DNA from: Phragmites australis
Lineage: Eukaryota; Streptophyta; Magnoliopsida; Poales; Poaceae
Reading direction: 5' to 3'
Length of the DNA: 64,000 bases
Assembly (NCBI RefSeq): GCF_958298935.1
Contig: NC_084927.1
Location: forward strand, 37,514,501-37,578,500
The translations under genes were made by a program, and so were the position numbers. Of the stretch, positions 23,771-36,079 are shown one piece after another. The notes under the pieces are model-generated. The model had not been told where the DNA came from and made no database searches. It saw only the letters and a program-made list of their open reading frames with translations. Numbering within the stretch: position 1 is the stretch's first letter; each line of letters opens with the position of its first letter.

Positions 23771-25630
23771 AAAAAATCGGGGAGCACAGAAATGACAGCG
23801 GAAAGAGCTAGTGGTTTTCTCTTCTGCTACTGCTTTATTTTTCAGTTTATCCCCACGGATTTTTTAAACTTTGATCCAGCCCAATTTCAACGGCAAGGAG
23901 GCGACGTGAGAGGCCACTAGCACTAGCGTTAGTGGAGCCAATCAGGGTCTAATCGCATGCCTGTTAACCGAGACCAATCACCAATGGAGAGGGTTTGAAA
24001 AAAGCAGCTTGAGCTGATCACTGGTTGTGGTGGAGGGTAATGCATGGCGCATCCTTGCTAGAATGCTAGTGAAAAGTGAGGAGTAAGTGGGGCGTTGTCT
24101 GATCATTTTGACAGTGAGCTATGCTAGAGCAGAGGGACATCTCAAGTGCCGCTCGTGTTGCCGGCGAGGAGAAAACCCGGCCATGTGTGTGTGGTCTGCT
24201 CAATCATGGCCTGAGCCCCTGCCTTTCTTGTGCAGTCAATCATGAGCCCAGGTGGCGCGCAGCATGAGGGGATAACGCCTACGCCCATGCTAGGTGCTCA
24301 ACCATCCATGCGTCAATACAAGATTTCATGGCCTTTGTAGGCTAGCCATAGCCTTTTTCTATTTCGAAGCCACTTTGAGGCTAGGCTGGATTCATTGGCA
24401 CGGAAGCGTCGAGCTGAGCTATCCACGGCAAGTGTTGGAGTATATGCCAGGAGAAATTGAAGGAACAACTTGGGCTGTGAAGACTAGGTGACCTTGGTTG
24501 CCTGCATACGGCTAAGCTTGGCCCTTGGGATGCAGACAACAAATGTTTGGTTGTCTATATGTCACTTTGGACTGGCTTTGCACAATGCAGGAGGAGATAC
24601 ATAGAATTTGATTCAGGCTCATTGGATGTAGGTTGACGCACAATTAATGATATTATTATTAGTATGTGATTAGTGCATATTAAAAGCTATTAGAATATAG
24701 TTATGTAAAATAAACATCATCATTAAACTTGTTTTTTAAAATTTTATCTCATGCAACATGTCTTGGCAACCAAACGCCGTTTCATCTTAACAAGGCTGAA
24801 TAATAACCAAATAAAACAACTTTGCATGCAGCAGCCTGTCTCACTGATACAAGCTAGACTAGGCCCATAGTCTCAAAAAGGCGACATAGCACCGGACAAA
24901 GCAAAGCCCAGCCCAAGCAGGTCCATTCGCCGTTTTGGGCTGGGATTTGGCACCTGCGATCCGGCGTGGGCGCGGGTTCCAGCCACGCCGACGACCTCAA
25001 CCGCAATAACATCGTCTCACCATGACCTTGCTGATTTCATGCGCTCTCTGCACAAAACCAAGAGGACCAGGCCACTCGCACGACCTCCATGGCCAGAACA
25101 GGCACAGCCTGACAGGGATTATAACTAGTCCACCAGCCAGCCGCACGCGCAGGAAACATTGTCGATAACAGTTTACTACCAGGGACCAAAAAGGATTTAT
25201 GTTCAGAGTCAACGGGATGACTCCTGACCTACAAGATCAATCCCACTGGTTTAAAACAACCCGCGGTTGCTGGGGCAACGGCGAGCGACCCTATCCTTCT
25301 TCCGGACATGGAAACAGTTAATAACATCACGGGGACCCAACGGAGAAGACACGATCGCTGCTACTCTAATGCATCTATTAGCCCTTCTCTCACGGAGTTG
25401 ATAGGGCGGCGAGGGCATCTGCTGCCTGAACCACACGGCTGCTAGCATCAAGGACCGGCCCAAATAATTTATTCTGCTACCCACCTGGCGCAGTCTGGTC
25501 TTTCCGCTCCCCAGTTACTGCAGTTGCCAAAGAAGCATCGGCGTTAGTGAAAGCAAATAAATAAAGTGCAAGGCATTGTATTCCATGGTATGGTGTGTTT
25601 TCAGGCACTGTACTCGGTGTGGGAGCATTA

Positions 25631-25919
25631 TAAGACTACTTCCAATGGGAGTTTCATTTTCATTTAACGAGGTGCCATATCAACATTTTTTATGATGTGA
25701 CAAGCTAATTAAGAAAGAGATATCAAAGTAGTTTCATCTAAATGAAACTATCTGGACATGAAGTCCAACACCTAATGAGTCTTGCATGAAGGGCATATGA
25801 AACAACAAAATAAAACTATGCATTGGAGAAGAGTGTTTCAGCCATCAATTTATTACTATCTTGTTGATGTGGCACTCTTGGAAACAACATTATGAAACTC
25901 CCCATTGGGAGTAGTCTAA
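25631..25919. mobile_element. Tourist-like MITE, 283 bp, at the SRO stop codon
   Basis: The element spans 25634-25916, flanked by TAA at 25631-25633 and 25917-25919. The ends GACTACTTCCAATGGGAG and, reverse-complemented, GACTACTCCCAATGGGGA are strong inverted repeats continuing into GTTTCAT. It lies at the 3' end of the SRO reading frame: on the minus strand the last sense codon is followed by TAG, whose T and A come from the target duplication and whose G is the first base of the element. Confidence 0.85.
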
Positions 25920-28900
25920 ACCTTGGTGGTCGCATCCGGGGTTTGAAAATGATGGCTTTCTGGCATCGTATCAGCTTTTGCAGATTCAGGGCGTTTTGGC
26001 TCTTTACCTGATGCTGGAGGATCATACCCTTTTGGTGCGATATTCAGTGCTAGAGAATCACAGGCATCAGTGCTCATAGATGCTGAATCACCACGTCCTG
26101 CAAAGAAATGGCCAGGATGACCAATATTTGGTAGGCAACGATCAGTCTTGAGCTACCACGCATGACTTGAGTCAAAGTTGATATTACCGAGAGGATTACC
26201 TGGTGCGTGGACTGGAGGTATGGCAACTGATGTTAAACCGTCTGTGCCTTTTACTGAATGAAGCACGGCACTCTGTGATGCAATACCCAGCGAAAGAAAT
26301 TCCTTGCCTTCAGGTGTCATTCTTGGTGCAGAATTGTGACGTTTCACACCTGCACTTTTAGAATTTCCGAGTGCCAAGCTTGGCACAATAGATTCACAGC
26401 CCTTAGGACTAGGGGTGAAACCTGGAGCAAAAATCCCATGGCTTTTTGAGGCATTAGTTGGTGGTAGAGAAGCATAACCAGGAGGTCCTGTGGTTGGTTC
26501 AACAGGACTGCAAACTTCCACAGCAGGAGACCCAGATCTTCCAGAAGTTGTCCTCAAAAGGCCCTCACGAATTATAGGTCGCATTCTTCCTACAAAAGAA
26601 TCTTGATTTTTGGTACATCGGGTTGCAGAGTTTGCTGGTGACATGATTTGTACCGGAGAATCTATTCCTTCGGGTTCCACACCTTGAGAACCCTGGCATA
26701 TGGCCCCGGCATCTGGCAAACCGCTTGGTGCCGGACAATCATGGCCTTTGGGCACCATAGCAGTTGCAAGGGCACTGCATCCTTTGGTGCTAAGAGCTGT
26801 GGAGTGTTCAGCCATGGCATTTGGTGCATGTGAGTCACCATGGTTACCACTAAGAGTTAATAAACAATGCATGTCTGTTTTATCCAAGGATAACTGCTCT
26901 GCTGTTGTCCTTGCAGGATCACTAGACACCACTTCGACGGAAGTCTTGTACCATAATGATGGCTGAAATAGAAGCCAGTAAAAAAGTGACGCTAAAAACA
27001 TAAACATGACAGCAAAGAAAGGTAGCACACATAACAAGTTTAGAAAATTTAATCAGATGCCTGAGAAGAGCAAAGAAAATATTGGAACGATTTCCATACG
27101 CTCAAGAGATATGCTATTGCTTGATAATTTCCTACCATGAATCATAAAAAAAATTCAACCAAACAGAAAAGTCAAAAGTAGATGCTAAGCACAGAATAGT
27201 CAAATTTGCCAAATATGTACACATCCATGCTATTCAATGAACACAAATCGAATACCGTAGAAAGGATTGAACATCTATTGCTCATGCTTTTGGAAAGATA
27301 ACAGGTGTTGGTCTTAAAAAATGAAAAAGGCGGCTTTCTGTTATGTCGCGTCATCAGAGACTGGACTTTATATTGTATAGATGCAAGCTGTGCATAATGA
27401 GTATAGCAACCACCACAATGTTACTTACAGTGAACTCATAAGCATCATATGTCAGCATGACCTTCCTATACAAGCTTGCATTTATGTACAGGGATGAACC
27501 AGCATGAGCCCTATAAGATTCCTTAATACTGGCGTGAAACAACGAACATGCATACTACTAGACTACTAGAGACTTACACAGTAATGAAGTTTCTTCAGGG
27601 CTTCCAAAAGTATTTTCTCCCCAACTATTACTATTATCTTCTTCACCATTTCTTCACGAGTTATTTTGTTTTCCTGTCAAATTGAAAAATTGAAATGTTT
27701 CAATGCCCAACATACCAACCATAATCAATACAAACAGACATAACAAAACTTGTTGAGTGGATAGTACCTTCAGCTCTTCATAATGATGGAAGAGCAGTTC
27801 CCTTGCTACAGATGATATTTTGTCTTGAATTACCCCAAACAGAACTCTGAATGATATCCATGGGGTAGTTGGTCCTTGACCTGTTTCACACATTACCTGC
27901 GTACAGATCGGTCTGGTTGGATAAGTGGAATACTACTGCAAACCAAAGGTAAAGCTATTTGTCATTGCAAGAAGCAGAGAAGGGTGATCATTGGACAGCA
28001 AAGCTTCTGTTCTCCCATTAAGATTAGTAGACATGCATCTAACAGGAAAACCAGCATGCCCATGATGAATAAGAACTTAACAAGATTCAGGTTGCCTCAC
28101 AGGTTGAAGAGTAGAAATACCCACTGAAACTTCCTTTGGCGATGGGTGAAACCATAAACCTTTCAAGCCAAGCAAATAATCTGAAAATAAGTGCACCAGA
28201 AAGAAGGTTCACTCCAACTAGCTCAATATGACATGATAAAGGTCTTAACTCTTATAAATCATCTTACTTCGAGCTTCTGGGGCAAGCTTGAAACTAACAA
28301 GATATTCTAAACGGATGTGAGTGCTTAAATGTGATGGCCACATCACATAACACTTTGGGTTTAAGCAATCATCAACACCAGAATCATATATCTTGCTGCT
28401 AGGAAAAGACTCCTGTGATCCAGGCTCAATAGCTTCCATGTTGCCCAATATCACTCGGCATAGCAACATATACTGCACTCCTTTTTCGTCAACATCACAA
28501 AGACCAACACTGGTAAAAAAACAAAACATGATGTAAATATACTAAACAGTAACAAAAGGAAAAGTCATGACAATTGACTTAAGAAAAGGCACCTGGTAAA
28601 GATTCGGTTTTCTGGTGAAAGATGAACACCAGCATTCAAACCTGACTTCTCAACAGGTTTTCCAGTGGTACCCAAACCATTAATCAGAATCCTGACTATG
28701 TCATTTTTCCTAGATCCTAGCCATCCATATCTTACATTTGCATCACCACGTTCTTCTTTGGTGGACCTCATCTGTTTTTCAAAAGCTTGAAGTCTACACT
28801 GTGCAGTTATATCGTTTGGAGAGTAGCGGTAGACACGAAGTAGATTATTTGGTGTTGCAAATGGACCCATACCAGAGAGGAAAAGGTCCTGGACAAACAG

Positions 28901-29545
28901 AAAGTCTTCGCTGCCTCTTTCGACGGATGCGATCTTCTTGCGTAATATGTCTGTATTGGAAGTTTTCTGAGGAATTGGAGGACTAGATTCAATGACAACT
29001 TGCTTCACCACTTCAGGTGGAGAATTCGCAACCTTATGCAACATTATTCCCTGTGCAATGCCCTCAACATTAGCAGCATCCCCTTTGACCATATCATCAG
29101 TTTCCTCATCAAAGAACAGAGAAGGAGAAAAACACTTGCCAGTGTCATCGAACCATGCAACAGATCGCTGCTTTCTAGATTTTAGGTTGACCAGGGTCAT
29201 TGACAAGAAGTCAACAAGAAGAGGCTCATCGTCCATCACAGCAACAACACTCGATTTACTGCCTCTGAATTCTTCAATGAGGGACTTTGTTATTTGCTCA
29301 GGAAAATTGTGCCAAGAACCTTGTTTGTAATACATGATACGGCTAGGCACTCCACTATTCAGGAAATTGACACAATCATTGGCAAGGTTAGGTCGTGTGC
29401 AGCAACAGTTGCAGCGTTTAGCAGATGAAGCAAATGAGGGCCCATTCTCAACTTTGATGCGACGAGATTTGCACTCTTTCAACAGGCAATCTTGAACAAA
29501 CTTGCGCTTCAAGCACAGGGAGCTGGATTCTTGCGGTGATGCCAT
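25916..29545 (-). CDS. SRO: SRO family protein (RCD1-like): WWE, PARP-like and RST domains; 7 exons
   Basis: Exons (minus): 28593-29545, 28268-28509, 28101-28159, 27768-27896, 27578-27673, 26188-26962, 25916-26097; all junctions are GT..AG and the total of 2436 bases gives 811 residues. The N-terminal exon has a WWE region (IMYYKQGSWHNFPEQI ... SVAWFDDTGKCFSPSLFF) and the start of a PARP-like fold (YGWLGSRKNDIVRILINGLG), which continues as SVGLCDVDEKGVQYMLLCRV. Exons 4-5 carry the RST domain (TPWISFRVLFGVIQDKISSV, HYEELK, ITREEMVKKIIVIVG). RCD1/SRO proteins are nuclear hubs that bind transcription factors through RST in stress and development; the PARP fold is generally catalytically inactive. 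The tail after RST is long, about 320 residues, with degenerate PKG-containing repeats. The start is the first ATG in frame. The stop is supplied at a MITE junction. The family is certain; the paralogue within it is not. Confidence 0.9.
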
Positions 29546-31760
29546 GGGATGGCTTGATTCCCACCAGAACAAATGATGAAAGAAAAGAAAAACAAACCCT
29601 AATATGATACAAGATTTACAGATCTCCCTTCATTTTGAACTCTCAGCGGTAGAGAATGACCCTGTACAAGGTAATGAATGAATGTCTCATAATAAAACAA
29701 TATTCAGGATTTTTTAAGGAAAATGTTATCTAATTTATTTTATAGGAACAAACTTTAATTTCTAGCAGTTGTGGCACAAAATAAAGATGTAAAGGACTGA
29801 CACCAAGTACGTCGTTTAAAAAAAACAGTGCATCTGATTACGTATTTTAATTTCTCTTCTAGTCATGACTCATTTTTTTGGCATTTGACAGTACAAGAGT
29901 ACAGAGAAAAACCACAAAATGATCTTAGTGCTAATGTAGGTAGACTTTAACTGAGGAAAAAGAAGTTAATTCAATCTATTTATGCTATATTAAGCCATGG
30001 CAAGTAAAAGCTTTCTAAATAATAACAATACATGGCATTTCGATCTAAGCGATTTCTTGCACAAAATCTCATGAAGAACTACTCGTGAACCAAGAAATCC
30101 TTTCCTTTAAGTATCAACATCACATATTCCTAACTCATCTTTTCTTCTGCTAAGTTCGGTGACCATATAACTACTCACGGAACAAGACATCATTTTCTGT
30201 GTTCAACATAAGACAACAAATGATTGAACATCAATCATCCAAAAATATCAAAATTGACCCGCATTGAAGATACTACAGCTGTGTTGTCAATTCACCAAGC
30301 GGAACATGTTGTTTAAATTGGAATTAATAGAAACAACATGCAGAAACGGCATAGTACAAGCCATTCCACATTAGAAAGAAACAGATCTGACAGTTCTTTT
30401 GCCGTTCTGCACATTCATTGCATGATATGATGTATTGATGCAAACCCTAAAAACCCATCTCTGTACAAATACAGGGCATGCAAATTTTGAAGGAAATAAC
30501 ACCTCTACTGATACCGTTTAATAGCATCAATAATCAAGGTCGTTGCTTGCGAACCAAGAAACCCTCCTCTGTAACTACCAATACAAGATATCCTCGAGGC
30601 AACCTCTCTGGTAAAATAAGCTATAGAAATTCAAGTTTTAAACCATGTAACTGCATGGCATTTCAATTTAACCAATTTTCCGTGCAATAACTTCTCATGC
30701 AACTACTTGCGGCCCAACAAATCCTTTTTTCAATAGGTTCACACTACCAGCCATCCAACTAAAGCAATTTGGTTCACACCGATGACACGACAGCATGTGC
30801 GATCTGCAATCCACTCATGAAGTGGAACAAAAACCAAAATTGAAATTGAGAGAAATAGCATCAAGAAATAATGCAGTGCAAGACATTAAACTTACAAAGA
30901 AACAATTACAGCGGTTTCCTTCTAAAATTTACTCTTAAGGAAATATACATGTTTGTACAGACAAATCACGTGACATTCTTAAGGAAATGTCATCTTCACC
31001 AATCCAGTCTCGTGAACAGCGATAGCCAAATCCCAACAATCATCAACTTATCCCCAGAAATGTACAAATCCTACTTGAATGCTAATACTCCACAGTACAT
31101 GCAATTTAACCTAGAAAACATACAAAGAAAGCCAAAAAGAGCAACACAAAATAGACAAGCGCAGATATAAATTCCTCCATCTACATGTTTGAAAAAAAAA
31201 ACATATTTAGCCAAAAATCGAGCTCCATCACACGAAATAGAACTTGCGGAGCAACATATCCTTCTAAGAACTGCGACACACCAAAAAAACAATCAAAATG
31301 AAAACGAAGATGACAGTTGCAAATTGAATCGGAGAAGCAGGGATCATGGAAGAGGTGCCTACGAAGGGAGTTAGCCAGTTGGGTCTCTCTCTAGATCCCC
31401 ATTGCGAGCGACAGCGCGAGGTAGAAGTGGGAGGAGGTCACGAGGGCTGCACCAAAACCAGCGGTGGCTCCCTCTCTCACGCCCCCACTGCTTCTACGGC
31501 CGCGTCAAGATGGGGGTGCCGAGGGATGCTAGGGTTAGGGTTAGGGTTTCCGGTTTTCGACCTGAGGATTGCGGAGCACGGCGGCACGGTGGGAGACTCG
31601 GTCGGTGAGGCGATGGATTGTGTCGCTGCGGTTGGGCGGCGAGACTCCGGAGAGGTGGCGGGGAGGTGATGGTTGAGCGGTAGGGACGAGGGGCAGATGG
31701 GGCAAATATTGCGATGGGAATTGGGGTTTCTTGCCGCGGAACTCGCCGACGGGGATTGGA
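29546..31760 (-). promoter_or_regulatory. Probable SRO leader, 5'-UTR intron and promoter
   Basis: Between the SRO start codon and about 31340 the DNA is AT-rich and non-coding on both strands, as expected of a long 5'-UTR intron; RCD1-type genes often have one. From about 31340 to 31760 it becomes GC-rich. On the minus strand three telobox-like units (AAACCCTAACCCTAACCCTA) lie at about 31530-31549. Telobox motifs are common near plant transcription starts. The exact leader exon cannot be set from sequence alone. Confidence 0.45.
31530..31549 (-). promoter_or_regulatory. Telobox-like repeats upstream of SRO
   Basis: Three overlapping AAACCCTA/ACCCTAA units read on the minus strand. In plants such motifs sit close to transcription starts, which fits a start for the SRO gene in this region. 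Confidence 0.5.
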
Positions 31761-32346
31761 GGCGGCGGTGACTGCCGACTGCACCGCGAGCCGCTAGGGT
31801 TACCTGGGTCTGTTCGGGTCGGCCGAGGACGCTGTTGGACCGTTGTGCTGTGTGAGCTGGGCTGAGAAAACAGGGTGTTGACTGTGCCCCGCACAGCCCA
31901 GTGAAGGAAAAGGCCGCATGGTAATGGGTCGGGGAGGAAGAGGACACCGCCACTACATCCGGCGGCAGGGCGGCGGGTGCCGTTCATGCCGCGGCCGTGC
32001 TACAGCCCGCAACGGTCCGCGGAGGAGACGTTCTCGCGAGTCGCCACTCCTGTCTCCTGATGTGGTCGTCGAACGGGACACCGACCACCTTAACCGTTCG
32101 ATCAGACCCGTGCGGCCTAGATTATTCCACCTACCTCCACCACTCCTCCGGTCTCCGGCCAGCTCCCCTCGACGAGCCTGCAGCTCTGCACGTAGTGCCG
32201 TAAATGGGGGCAGGCTGCAGGCGGCGAGCCGTTGAAGCGCAATGAATTACTCCCGATTTGCCCATTATTTAATTATTAAACGCTGCGCCTTTGCTTTGAA
32301 AAAAAGTGCTTTCACCACCGACATGACAGTAACCGACGAATTGGAT

Positions 32347-32906
32347 GGTGGGTTTGGTTGGTAGATAAGGTTTGATGAGATATGATTATTTATATTATAG
32401 TAGATGAGATTATTTAATTTTTTATTTAGTAGTATTAATAAAGTGATCTAATTTTTTATTTAATTGTATGGATATAACTTGGATTGGGTTAGGTAAAATT
32501 TTACGAGACTTGTTTATTATATTTTTAATTTTTCATCAAAATAAAATCACGCAAGATCTTAACTAATTGCAATTAATACAACAATACAATTAACTCGTAA
32601 ATTAGATAAAGGTTTAAAGGATAATATCATTTAAAATATGTTAATAAAAAAGTACATCTCCTCTAAACAACTGGAATATACCACATCAGTTAGGGTAAAA
32701 CCTATTCAAAACATAGATAACTCCGTCTAATACTTTTTCGCTGATAGACTCATCTTACATCTAACAAAAATATTCTCTCTGATCATCCCATCCAACTTAT
32801 CCTCCAACCAAATATCTCAAAAACCATCTAACTTTCTCTCCAAACAAATATCTAAATAAATAAATAATCATCTCCCATTCAATATATCCTCTAACCAGAC
32901 ACTACC
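32347..32906. mobile_element. Probable MITE, about 560 bp
   Basis: The left end GGTGGGTTTGGTTGGTAGAT and the reverse complement of the right end, GGTAGTGTCTGGTTAGAGGA, form an imperfect inverted repeat. The interior is AT-rich and non-coding. A clean target duplication was not found, so limits may be off by several bases. The GGTxGTxTGGTTxG-type end suggests a PIF/Harbinger-like element. Confidence 0.5.
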
Positions 32907-33093
32907 TTCAGGTAGAGAGCGGGAGGCCATCGCTACGTGAGGCGCTCGCCCGTCGACATTCAAGAATCACAATGCTAGTCCACAAGGCACAATTATTCGT
33001 CTCAGATCCTTTTACAGCTGGGCACACGGCAGAAAAAAAGGATCACTGCATCCGTAGAGAGGAGAGACCACTCACGTCTGGTCAGTACACTAT

Positions 33094-33810
33094 TTAGGGC
33101 TGATAACAAGCCAGCTCAGCTCGTTAGGGCTTGATTCGTTTGTCTTTTAGATACCGAGCTGGTTTGACTTGGCTCGTCAACCTAACGAGTAAAAATATTA
33201 GCTTAGCTCGGCTCGTTTGGCTTACGAAGGATTATCGGTGACATGAATAGAGGTTTGTGATGACGTCGAGTAGTCAAGGTGGATGAGAATCTAGGTTACC
33301 GACAGCACGGACGTCGTGAAACTATCTGTGATGTGAATATAGATATATGATGGCGTCGAGTAGCCAAGATGGATAAGGATCTAAATGACCAACGGCACAG
33401 ATGTCGTGGACAGAGGACTGCTATAGACGGAGAATAGTGTTGTCGATTCATCGCTCATCGAGTCATCGACAGCTAGCGGCTTGACACCTCACAGTCCTCG
33501 CGCCCATGCCTCAAGCAGTCAAGCCCTTATCCTTAAGCCCTTATCCCTTAAGCACCGGTTGTGATAGCTACGGAAGAATATAAACAGGATGCTATGTTAG
33601 GGTTTCTAGGAGTAGGTAAATATTTGGTTATATAAATGAGCTACTGGGCTATCTGCTGACTCGTTTGGCTTGCGAGCTAATCACGAGCTAGTTTGCTATC
33701 TAAAGGAGCTAAAACTCTAATTCGGCTCGTTAAATTTTGATACGAGTCGAGCCGATCTGATCCAAACACGAGCTACGCTAGCTCATAAGCTTTAAGCTTT
33801 TTGTCCGGCA
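33094..33810. mobile_element. Probable DNA element with GAGCTCG-rich ends and an internal duplication
   Basis: Both ends are rich in GCTCGTT/GAGCTGG-type motifs in opposite orientation (33100-33230 and 33655-33790), a pattern typical of subterminal regions of hAT or CACTA elements. The middle contains two diverged direct copies of about 100 bases (starting near 33229 and 33322), each with GACGTCGAGTAG or GGCGTCGAGTAG. No transposase remains. Limits and superfamily are uncertain. Confidence 0.4.
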
Positions 33811-34114
33811 CGGGCACTAACACCACCCAGCACCGACTCATCACCATCCATTACCATAACCATTACCAATGGCTCTCCTTCTCAATGGCTCTCTCTTATC
33901 TCCGTAGGCTCACAAGTCACAACATCAAATATACATACAAATGAAACGAAACTTTGGGGGGCAAGGGGATGAAGGAACAATGAGTAGGCCTCAAGCAGCA
34001 GCTGTGCTGCGGTCCTCCCAGTCCCCCCAACAAAACATAATCTGAAAATGGAGAAAGCCCAAGCTTGGAATGCACTGCTGCCCCGGCCCCAACGCAATGG
34101 TGTCCCGCTAACGA

Positions 34115-36079
34115 CTACGTTTCCGCTTTGCTGTTGATCGCCAGCGTGAAGTATATCAGTATCATCGTCCCCACGCTCGACCTGTTAGGACAAGCAATAT
34201 CCGATCAGACATCAGAAAGCAGCCACCTGCGATTGATGTTATCAACACGAAACAGAAAATCAGTTGTACTTCCATAGCTTCCTCAATCAATTCCATAAAT
34301 AGTACTGTTAGGCCCTCTTGAACCTAGGATTCTCAAAACGTAGGAATAGAAAAAGCGTATGTTTAGAGTTGCCCGTCACTTGCAATCCTATAGGAATTCA
34401 GAACACGGGAATGTTTCTAATCGAGTGTTTGGATGAGGCGTAGGAAAAACATAAGAATTTGAGGAGAGATTGACACAAAGGAAACTTTCCAAGAGGTTGA
34501 ACCTCTTGCTAGATTCCTCCAAAATTTGTACGGAACAAGCCATTCCATAGGAATTTTGGAGGATTTGTAGGAACACGATCCTTTGTTCTAAAGGGCTTCA
34601 TAGGAAAGTTTCCTATAGGATTCAAATCCTCCAAAATTCCTCTATTTTTTCTATGTTCCAAAGGGGGCCTTAGTATATGGCAGTGAGATGAAATATCTAT
34701 CATAAACAAAGTTACCGATAAACAAACTACCTCTTCGTACATTCAGCTATATGTTGGATCATGCATTCTGACTAGAACCCAGGCAACCAGGAAAAGAAAT
34801 GCCAAACCTAAGTCATACACGAAATATTGTGGTTGTGGCGGACTATGATGATAAGTTCCTGGTAGTAAGGAAACATGTCACGTTCGTCAAGTGCAATAGA
34901 TCTGGACAGACACAATGGCAGAAGCTGGACCGGTGGGAGCCAGATATCACACACATGACTTGGCATTTTCTCCCTGTATATTAACCCCACGATCTCCATC
35001 CCATGAAAGAGAGAATTTATGGCATAGAACCTATGCAACTAGTCTCAGATCAACAGGAAGAATCGCTGATGGAATAACATGACAACGCAAAGAAGAAGCC
35101 ACTTACAATGTTGCAAACACGAGAAGAATTAGCCACTTACAGCGTTGCAAAGAAGAGAAGAGTTTTCCGAGGGTTAATAGATGTGAATCGATTAAATCTT
35201 TTGTTCCTTCCTTCCACAGAATCAATAAGAACAGGTGTGCAGGGAGTACAATGTGGAGCAACCAGGGCCTTGTTAGAAACTAGGGGCTGCTCCAATTGAG
35301 ATGGCACAACTGCAGAGAATTGTATTCAAGAAAATCATAAGCACCAGCAGTTATGGCTGTTAAGTGCTGTCTGCAGTAGAGTAGAAAAAACAAGAAAAGA
35401 AAACTACAGGATTACATCCACAAATTAAAAACATATGCTAAAAGCAGGATAAGTTAGCTCGTTTGAAAGCCATAATATAGAAGTATAACTCGTTTTAACC
35501 TAGCAGTACCAAGACAACATTATGCTAGTTAAATGTATAGCTGTGGAAGGAGTTTGGCAGATCTCAGTTTGAAGGCTATAGGATATAGACATAGTCAATA
35601 GAAATCTTCTAGAAGAAAATGCAAAGCTATCTTACTTAGGACATCAATCCACTGCCAGTCAGGATGATGCTAGATACAGAGACAGAAATATCCAATATCA
35701 GCAGGTATATGATAAAGATTTTGTTTAACCAACCAATGCATCATTAAACAAAATGAGTCATCTCCCTAAATATAAAAAAAAGACAAAAAAAATGAGACTA
35801 AGAAACAACACCATCTTGTTACCTTTGATGATAAGTTTTTTGGCAAAGTCATCTTGATCCTGCTCTTCACCACCCCTCCTCTCCATGCGATTCGAACCCT
35901 TACGTGATAGGGCTCTCTGCAGGTGATAAATGAAGGGTTAAGAAATTAAAATAGCTGTTCTCTTTTTATGTTTTGAGAGTTAGAGAACATACTGTCATTT
36001 TTGGACTTCCAGAGCAGCATTTATCAGGTGGTTGAGGCAGACCTTCAATATCCAATACCACATTTGCAGTTTTGTCCAT
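34115..36079 (-). CDS. Small tail-anchored membrane protein, uncharacterised plant family; 4 coding exons
   Basis: Coding exons (minus): 35993-36079, 35823-35916, 35141-35309, 34115-34181; they sum to 417 bases, 138 residues, with all junctions GT..AG and phases consistent. The start is the ATG opening MDKTANVVLDIEGLPQPPDK. The middle is hydrophilic and basic (RALSRKGSNRMERRGGEEQD), followed by VVPSQLEQPLVSNKALVAP and RFNRFTSINPRKTLLFF. The last exon encodes a single hydrophobic helix (SSVGTMILIYFTLAIN) five residues from the C-terminus, so a tail-anchored topology with the N-terminus in the cytosol is inferred. I recall similar conserved, uncharacterised plant proteins but know no function. 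The third intron contains a Tourist MITE. The donor of exon 3 (35141) is duplicated 34 bases downstream at 35107. Confidence 0.8.
34308..34672. mobile_element. Tourist-like MITE in an intron, 359 bp
   Basis: The element spans 34311-34669 with TTA on both sides (34308-34310, 34670-34672). Its ends, GGCCCTCTTGAACC and in reverse complement GGCCCCCTTTGGAAC, are typical of grass Tourist elements. It sits inside the last intron of the minus-strand tail-anchored protein gene. Confidence 0.8.
35095..35160 (-). repeat. Duplicated 5' splice-site segment
   Basis: The sequence around the donor of exon 3 is repeated: TTTGCAACGCTGTAAGTGGC is followed within about 34 bases by TTTGCAACATTGTAAGTGGC (minus strand). 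Both copies keep a strong GTAAGTG donor. The proximal donor joins the frame to the membrane helix; read-through to the distal donor meets TAA immediately. Confidence 0.8.

Larger units (their letters stand above)
18632..25630. other. Long intergenic stretch, few recognisable features
   Basis: No gene can be supported. Segments near 19800-19960 and 20400-20490 end in AATGAATAAAG- or A-rich sequence and look like the 3' ends of old LINE or processed copies, but I cannot prove this. A GAAAC pentamer repeat lies at about 22890-22918 and an 81-base tandem duplication at 23620-23770. Open frames here are short and compositionally random. Confidence 0.4.

Noticed and set aside
31346..32235. Open frames on both strands in the GC-rich region upstream of SRO
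   Set aside because: More simply explained as the SRO promoter and leader; no domains, and frames overlap on opposite strands.
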